From contig NZ_JODC01000052.1 in NCBI RefSeq assembly GCF_000720765.1, positions 1 to 11,216 of the forward strand: DNA of 11,216 bases, read 5' to 3'. Numbering within the stretch: the first letter of the stretch is position 1; each line of letters begins with the position of its first letter. This DNA comes from Streptomyces sp. NRRL S-646 (GTDB taxonomy: Bacteria > Actinomycetota > Actinomycetes > Streptomycetales > Streptomycetaceae). Made by a program: the position numbers and the translations under genes. This document shows positions 10,501 through 11,216 of the stretch, one piece after another. Below the pieces are notes generated by a model. It was not told where the DNA came from. It did no database searches and was given only the letters and a program-made list of their open reading frames with translations.

Positions 10501-11127
10501 GCCCGCCACCGTGTGGTCGGCCAGCCAGGGGTGCGTGCGCGTGGAGAGCACGGTGGTGGACAGCACGGCGGAGGAGTCCGCCAGGGTCACCGCGGAGCCG
10601 AGCAGCGGGTGCCCGCCGCCACGCCGCCCGCCGCCGGGCATCGGATCGAGCCAGAGGCGGCGCTGTTGGAAGGCGTACGTGGGCAGTTCGACGTTCCGCG
10701 CGCCCGGGAACAGTGCGGACCAGTCCGGGCTGTGCCCGTGCACATGCAGGGCGCCAACGGCACCGAGCAGAGTTTCCGCCTCCGATCCCTCCTTGCGCAG
10801 CGCGGGCACCAGAACACGGCGGTCGTCGTCGAGCAGGGTGCGGGCGAGAGCTGTGAGGGTGCCGTCCGGGCCGAGTTCGACGAAGCGGGTGACCTTGCTC
10901 CGTGCGAGGGTGTGGACGGCGTCGGCGTACCGGACGGTGCGGCGCACGTGCTGCACCCAGTAGTCCGGCGACATCACCTCGTCGGCGGTGGCCTCCTCGC
11001 CGGTCACCGTGGAGACCAGAGGCAGCCTCGGCCGCTCGTACGACAACTCTTCCGCCACCGCACGGAAGTCCGCCAGCATCGGCTCCATCAGCGGCGAGTG
11101 AAAGGCATGACTGACCCGCAGCCTGCA
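1501..11127 (-). CDS. Modular type I polyketide synthase (AT')-DH-KR-ACP / KS-AT-DH-ER-KR-ACP-docking, 5' end missing or disrupted
   Basis: A giant cytosolic multienzyme that extends a polyketide chain by two malonyl units. The open frame runs from just inside the first AT to TGA at 1501-1503. Residues below are numbered from the first in-frame ATG at 11088 (3195 residues), but this ATG lies inside the AT motif and is not a genuine start. Order: AT C-terminal half; DH (H192, E372); KR (S790, Y803, N807); ACP (S969); KS (C1204, H1339, H1377); AT (S1655, HAFH 1755-1758); DH (H1962, D2130); ER; KR (S2884, Y2897, N2901); ACP (S3066); docking tail. There is no thioesterase, so the chain passes to the next protein, whose gene starts 67 bases downstream. 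Upstream of 11127 this frame meets a TGA (11128-11130), and the AT continues in another frame after a gap of about 194 bases relative to the sister AT. The gene is therefore either mutated or misassembled there. Confidence 0.96.
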   Translation of the reverse strand, partial: CRLRVSHAFHSPLMEPMLADFRAVAEELSYERPRLPLVSTVTGEEATADEVMSPDYWVQHVRRTVRYADAVHTLARSKVTRFVELGPDGTLTALARTLLDDDRRVLVPALRKEGSEAETLLGAVGALHVHGHSPDWSALFPGARNVELPTYAFQQRRLWLDPMPGGGRRGGGHPLLGSAVTLADSSAVLSTTVLSTRTHPWLADHTVAGSTVLPTAAYLDFALHLGGRVGCHRIVEIGQEQPLVLQGHEPVEIQVVLDGPGDGGVRPFACYSRPATVGSVDDAEVGLPWTCNARGALAPAGAEPERPDQAAPGGSWPPPGAEALDVDEVEEIYEELRGRGLDHGPAFRGLTAVWRAGDEAYAEVAVPEEFRADALRVALHPALLEAALHVAPALGHPGGVAVTWRDCTLYAASAEVLRVRLRSLPEGGLRLDLADESGAPVAAVGAVTLTPADELNLPAASPAADDLFVVDWTELPAVPAPAHRPSVAVVGAGTALVDGHRYPDPDAFLSALDDPGTPVPELVLVSWQAGDADLPAATHEATATALELLQRWQATERTADARLVVVTRNAVAVRPGEPVADLASAAVRGLVRSAQSENPGRFLLVDIAPDNDPESDAETDPEALLAAVGEAVRSGETEIALRAGRTYAARLARHHPDRSTAPALDPQRTVLITGASGTVAAAVARHLVAAHGVRHLLLASRRGPDAPGAAELRAALEQAGAEVAVAACDVADPAALAALLDAVPQEHPLGAVFHAAGVIDDGVIPALTAGRLSAVLRPKADAAVHLERLTRDMDLSAFVLFSSAAATFGGPGQGNYAAANAFLEALAATLRAQGRPALALGWGLWAEDSGMTAELGDADRSRMARAGIEPLPTEDALNRLDLGLAQDRAVLLPVRLDLAAARAAATPTPALLRAPGASVRRTAGADRSGGRLARTLAALPESERSAAVLRLLQTEIATVLGHTAGAPAADPERAFRDLGFDSLTAVDLRNALERRTGIRLAPTVAFDHPTPAALAAHLLRALPTGDRPAPAATTPARHTHTGADDPIAIVGMACRLPGGADTPERLWDLLASGGDGLTGFPDDRGWDLTSLYHPDPDHEGTSYTRTGGFLAGADRFDPAFFGISPREALAMDPQQRLLLEVCWEAVERAGVDPRTLRGSRTGVFAGTNGQDYTALLRTSTEDFDGYLGTGNAASVVSGRISYTLGLEGPAVTVDTACSSSLVALHWAVRALRAGECDLALAGGVTVMSTPAAFLEFSRQRGLAPDGRCKAYADDADGTGWGEGAGMLLVERLSDARRNGHRVLAVVRGSAVNSDGASNGLTAPNGPSQERVIRAALADAGLTPADIDAIEGHGTGTVLGDPIEAQALLAAYGQDRERPLWLGSVKSNLGHTQAAAGVAGVIKTVLALRHGELPRTLHADRPSTHVDWASGAVRLLTEARPWQRDEDRRRRAGVSSFGFSGTNAHVILEEAPRPVPEEVPHASGRPVTHGTTAWPLSARTPEALRAQAERLLDHAVRHPELSAADLGHSLATTRPAFEHRAVLLGTGRDDLLADLARLASGDLPADGPGAAARGGRTAFLFTGQGSQRPGMGRELYATFPVFADAFDEVCAHFGADVLGTPLRETVLGDAGRLLDRTGYAQPALFALEVALYRLVRSLGVHPDQLLGHSIGSLAAVHAAGVLSLADACALVAARGTLMDALPDGGAMVALQAAEEEVLPLLDGREHQVGVAAVNGPRSVVVSGEEAAVLEVAAHIESLGRRTKRLRVSHAFHSPLMEPMLDEFREACAALEYHEPRIPVVSDVTGRTATSDELASPDYWVRHVRRAVRFHDGVRTLDDLGVRRYLEIGPDGTLTALTADAQAAPADTAAIALLRPGQDETGSLLAGLARAHAHGVDVDWSAATGGSREIVDLPTYAFQRQRYWPAAGGRGAGDLAAAGLAEAGHPLLGARVDLADGDGHVFTSRLSVADQPWLADHAVGGTTVLPGTAYLDLALLAGDRVDCDRVTELTLVEPLLLAAGQAVTLQLRVGAPDNDGNRQVGVRSRPADAAPDRPWTLHADGIIAAGARPEADGAELAAWPPAGAEELPVDDTYDRLAAAGFGYGPVFQGLRAAWRLDGDVYAEIALPEQVHADAPHYGLHPALLDAALHATAFLPLDDSAPGRLPFSWRDVTLHATGATAVRVRLILRGDDAVALDVADATGRPVASIGSLTLREIDPERLRERPDRGAGDLFRLDWQPKPATDGNSGERPDPGTLTVLGDAAGREFTDRLAAAGVPADITEAADLAALAAAGADTAPGTVLAVVPHDSGPLDEAGHAAAQHALTLVRQLLAEERLAATRLVLVTREALMPDGPAGPGVRHPAAAAAWGLVRSAQSEHPGRFVLVDTDTAAASLAALPAALGRADSQLALRDGSVHLPRIARTDPDAALRPPHTPTGTAWRLDMVRKGTLDGLELVAAPDAERALADGEIRIAVRVAGVNFRDVLNALGMYPGPARDFGLEGAGVITEVGPGVTGLAVGDRVMGMFPAAYGPVAVADARTVCRIPDGWTFAQAATVPIVFLTAYYALVDLGGVTPGQTVLVHAAAGGVGMAATQLARHLGAEVYATAGPGKWGALRAAGLDDTHIASSRDLSFEAAFRAATGDRGVDLVLDSLAGEFVDASLRLLPRGGHFLEMGKTDVRDAEEVAARHPGVHYRAFDLIEAGPDRIGEMLTALVELFEAGVLTPLPVTPWDVRRAPEAFRYMSQARHIGKVVLTVPAPLDPDGTVLITGGTSGLGALLARHLVTEHGVHHLLLASRRGPAAPGAQQLATELKELGATVHLRATDVADRDQAAALLASVPDQHPLTAVVHAAGVLDDTVVDHLTPERLDAVLRPKLDAAAHLHDLTRPLDLAAFVLFSSVAGTLGAPGQGNYAAANAFLDALAEHRRALGLPALSLPWGPWSQATGMTSGLTDADVRRMGRAGLPPLAPKEGLALFTEALDEPAAVRLPLAVDTSRLGAEAPVPELLQGLARTRRTVADRALSAQPGDSADLAVELARLGAADRKRRLVEEVCRQVAAVLGHASAARIDPDQSFKELGFDSLTAVELRNRMNTAIGVLLPATLVFDYPTPAALADHLCREHLAGGAEPGPAEPGAGEPDEATIRKLLTSIPISRFRESGLLNALMDLAPAAAPAVQEPVRENGAHVDVDDVDVDGMDVDELVRMALGADD
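1504..1720 (-). other. C-terminal docking domain with acidic Val-Asp repeat
   Basis: After the last ACP and a Pro/Glu-rich linker come [20 protein letters not shown] and NALMDLA (the dimerising helices of class 1 docking domains). The protein ends with a short recognition helix ([11 protein letters not shown]). Between them lies an unusually regular acidic stretch, [18 protein letters not shown]. The tail is expected to bind the N-terminal coiled coil of the protein encoded from 1433. Confidence 0.88.
1537..1581 (-). repeat. Short imperfect repeat encoding the Val-Asp run of the docking tail
   Basis: The coding strand repeats GTGGACGT/GACGTGGAC units several times (on the plus strand, gtccac and cacgtc alternate through this stretch). 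The codons are in phase and give alternating Val and Asp. The pattern could grow or shrink by in-frame slippage in units of six bases, which is an inference. Confidence 0.6.
1768..2000 (-). other. Acyl carrier protein (ACP) of module B
   Basis: [13 protein letters not shown] contains Ser3066 (codon 1891-1893), the phosphopantetheine site, and [13 protein letters not shown] follows. As the last carrier of this protein, it holds the chain for transfer to the KS of the next PKS. Confidence 0.95.
2150..2853 (-). other. Ketoreductase (KR) catalytic domain of module B, B-type
   Basis: A Rossmann motif with intact glycines (TGGTSGLG), the LDD signature of B-type KRs ([10 protein letters not shown]), Lys in LRPK, Ser2884, Tyr2897 in GQGNYAAAN (codon 2398-2400) and Asn2901. 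It makes the D-hydroxyl used by the DH of the same module. Confidence 0.95.
2862..3813 (-). other. Enoylreductase (ER) domain of module B
   Basis: A medium-chain reductase-type ER from KGTLDGLEL to the [10 protein letters not shown] end. It contains [15 protein letters not shown] and the NADPH loop [19 protein letters not shown], then the conserved [13 protein letters not shown]. It reduces the enoyl intermediate to a saturated chain. The Tyr in GMYPG is the residue type linked to S-configured alpha-methyl centres, but the malonyl extender here leaves no methyl to set. Confidence 0.95.
3850..4446 (-). other. Structural subdomain of the module B ketoreductase
   Basis: A degenerate Rossmann half starting at DLFRLDWQP and including the conserved [19 protein letters not shown] stretch. 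As is usual in fully reducing modules, it is separated from the catalytic KR half by the inserted ER. It has no catalytic residues and its role is structural. Confidence 0.85.
4495..5301 (-). other. Dehydratase (DH) domain of module B
   Basis: A canonical [10 protein letters not shown], catalytic His1962 in [20 protein letters not shown], and catalytic Asp2130 in [10 protein letters not shown] (codon 4699-4701). It is predicted to be active, removing water from the B-type 3-hydroxyl made by the module KR to give an enoyl intermediate for the ER. Confidence 0.94.
5362..6405 (-). other. Acyltransferase (AT) domain of module B, malonyl-CoA specific
   Basis: A complete AT from [11 protein letters not shown] to the post-AT linker [13 protein letters not shown]. 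The nucleophile is Ser1655 in GHSIG (codon 6124-6126). HAFH at residues 1755-1758 (bases 5815-5826) marks malonyl selection. This intact domain is the internal reference that shows what is missing from the module A AT. Confidence 0.95.
6721..7995 (-). other. Ketosynthase (KS) domain of module B
   Basis: Runs from [15 protein letters not shown] to [10 protein letters not shown]. It catalyses decarboxylative condensation of the chain from module A with malonyl-ACP of module B. Cys1204 (TACSSS, codon 7477-7479), His1339 (EGHGTGT) and His1377 (KSNLGH) are all present. A minor variant is VNSDGASNG, where most KS domains, including the one in the next protein, have VNQDGASNG. Confidence 0.96.
8065..8282 (-). 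other. Acyl carrier protein (ACP) of module A
   Basis: A carrier domain of about 70 residues. [13 protein letters not shown] contains Ser969 (codon at 8182-8184), the phosphopantetheine attachment site. [10 protein letters not shown] closes the domain, as is typical of PKS ACPs. A short Pro/Ala/Thr-rich linker joins it to the KS of module B. Confidence 0.95.
8430..9736 (-). other. Ketoreductase (KR) domain of module A, B-type-like
   Basis: The structural half starts near DLFVVDW and the catalytic Rossmann half near VLITGASG. The active-site residues Lys (LRPK), Ser790, Tyr803 (GQGNYAAAN) and Asn807 are present, so ketoreduction is expected. The B-type LDD signature appears as IDD and the A-type Trp is absent (F instead), which points to a D-configured hydroxyl. 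The third Gly of the NADPH-binding loop is Ala (TGASGTVA). Confidence 0.92.
9769..10611 (-). other. Dehydratase (DH) domain of module A, with a non-canonical catalytic site
   Basis: A DH fold from HPLLGSAV to VTLTPADE. The catalytic His192 is present in [10 protein letters not shown] (HxxxGxxxxP). The second catalytic residue, Asp in HPALLD, is Glu372 here ([10 protein letters not shown]; codon GAG at 9973-9975). The Gly after the motif Pro is lost (LPTAAY, against LPGTAY in module B), and the usual GYGP-type motif reads LDHGPAF. Overall length is normal. It could be slow or inactive, which would leave a hydroxyl group; that is an inference. Confidence 0.9.
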
Positions 11128-11215
11128 TCAACCGGCCCCGCGCCACCACCAGACGGCACGCGTCCGCCAGCGACCACACCCCCGCCACATGCGCCGCAGC
11201 GATCTCACCGATGGA
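10684..11215 (-). other. Acyltransferase (AT) domain of module A, malonyl type, internally deleted
   Basis: The segment after the break carries [11 protein letters not shown], then [22 protein letters not shown] and the post-AT LPTYAFQ linker. HAFH, together with Ile after the active-site Ser in the other fragment, indicates malonyl-CoA selection in the established AT code (methylmalonyl ATs have YASH and GHSQG). The domain cannot work as sequenced, because the core between the active-site Ser/Arg part and HAFH is missing. Confidence 0.85.
11119..11215 (-). pseudogene. N-terminal part of the module A acyltransferase, out of frame with the rest of the PKS gene
   Basis: Reading from the right edge, the frame gives SIGEIAAAHVAGVWSLADAC and then ARGRLMQ. 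This is the AT segment from the nucleophile Ser (GHSIG) through the conserved active-site Arg. The next expected stretch (about 65 residues, including the AVNGP region) is absent. The sequence jumps to the coding of RLRVSHAFH in a different frame. If translated as it stands, this frame runs on as nonsense to TGA at 10382-10384. It is the upstream portion of the same PKS gene, broken by a real deletion or by an assembly error near the contig end. Confidence 0.8.
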
Positions 11216-11216
11216 G

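Noticed and set aside
11086..11088. ATG at 11088 as the true start of the large PKS
   Set aside because: It is the Met of HSPLMEPM inside the AT domain. There is no ribosome site and no docking or KS domain before it, so it is an internal Met exposed by the upstream frame break.
11119..11130. Programmed ribosomal frameshift joining the two AT frames
   Set aside because: A frameshift alone cannot restore the roughly 65 missing residues of the AT core, and no slippery heptamer is seen at the junction.

Overview
The window is about 11.2 kb of very GC-rich DNA. It has the strong third-position G/C bias of an actinomycete, most likely Streptomyces or a relative (inferred from composition and protein style only). 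Everything that codes for protein lies on the minus strand, and all of it is modular type I cis-AT polyketide synthase (PKS). Both window edges fall inside PKS domains, so neither PKS protein is complete. No RNA gene, insertion sequence, CRISPR array, regulator or tailoring enzyme is visible.

Reading in the direction of transcription (high to low coordinates), the first gene occupies the right edge down to 1501. It carries the end of one module (AT-DH-KR-ACP, called module A here) and one complete fully reducing module (KS-AT-DH-ER-KR-ACP, module B). It ends in a C-terminal docking domain, with no thioesterase. After a 67-base gap comes a second PKS gene starting at 1433. It has an N-terminal coiled-coil docking helix, a complete ketosynthase and the start of the KS-AT linker, then runs off the left edge.

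Together these are consecutive stations of one assembly line. Module A would add a malonyl unit and process it to an alkene, or leave a hydroxyl if its unusual dehydratase is dead. Module B would add a malonyl unit and reduce it to a methylene pair. The docking tail would then hand the chain to the ketosynthase of the second protein. I cannot name the product from this stretch.

Three points stand out. (1) The AT of module A is broken about 90 bases from the right edge: the sequence jumps from the active-site half to the HAFH half, is short by 194 bases relative to its sister AT, and loses frame. (2) The dehydratase of module A has Glu where the catalytic Asp is expected, plus other departures from its intact sister in module B. 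(3) A hairpin followed by a pyrimidine-rich tract overlaps the stop codon of the first gene and could modulate expression of the second.
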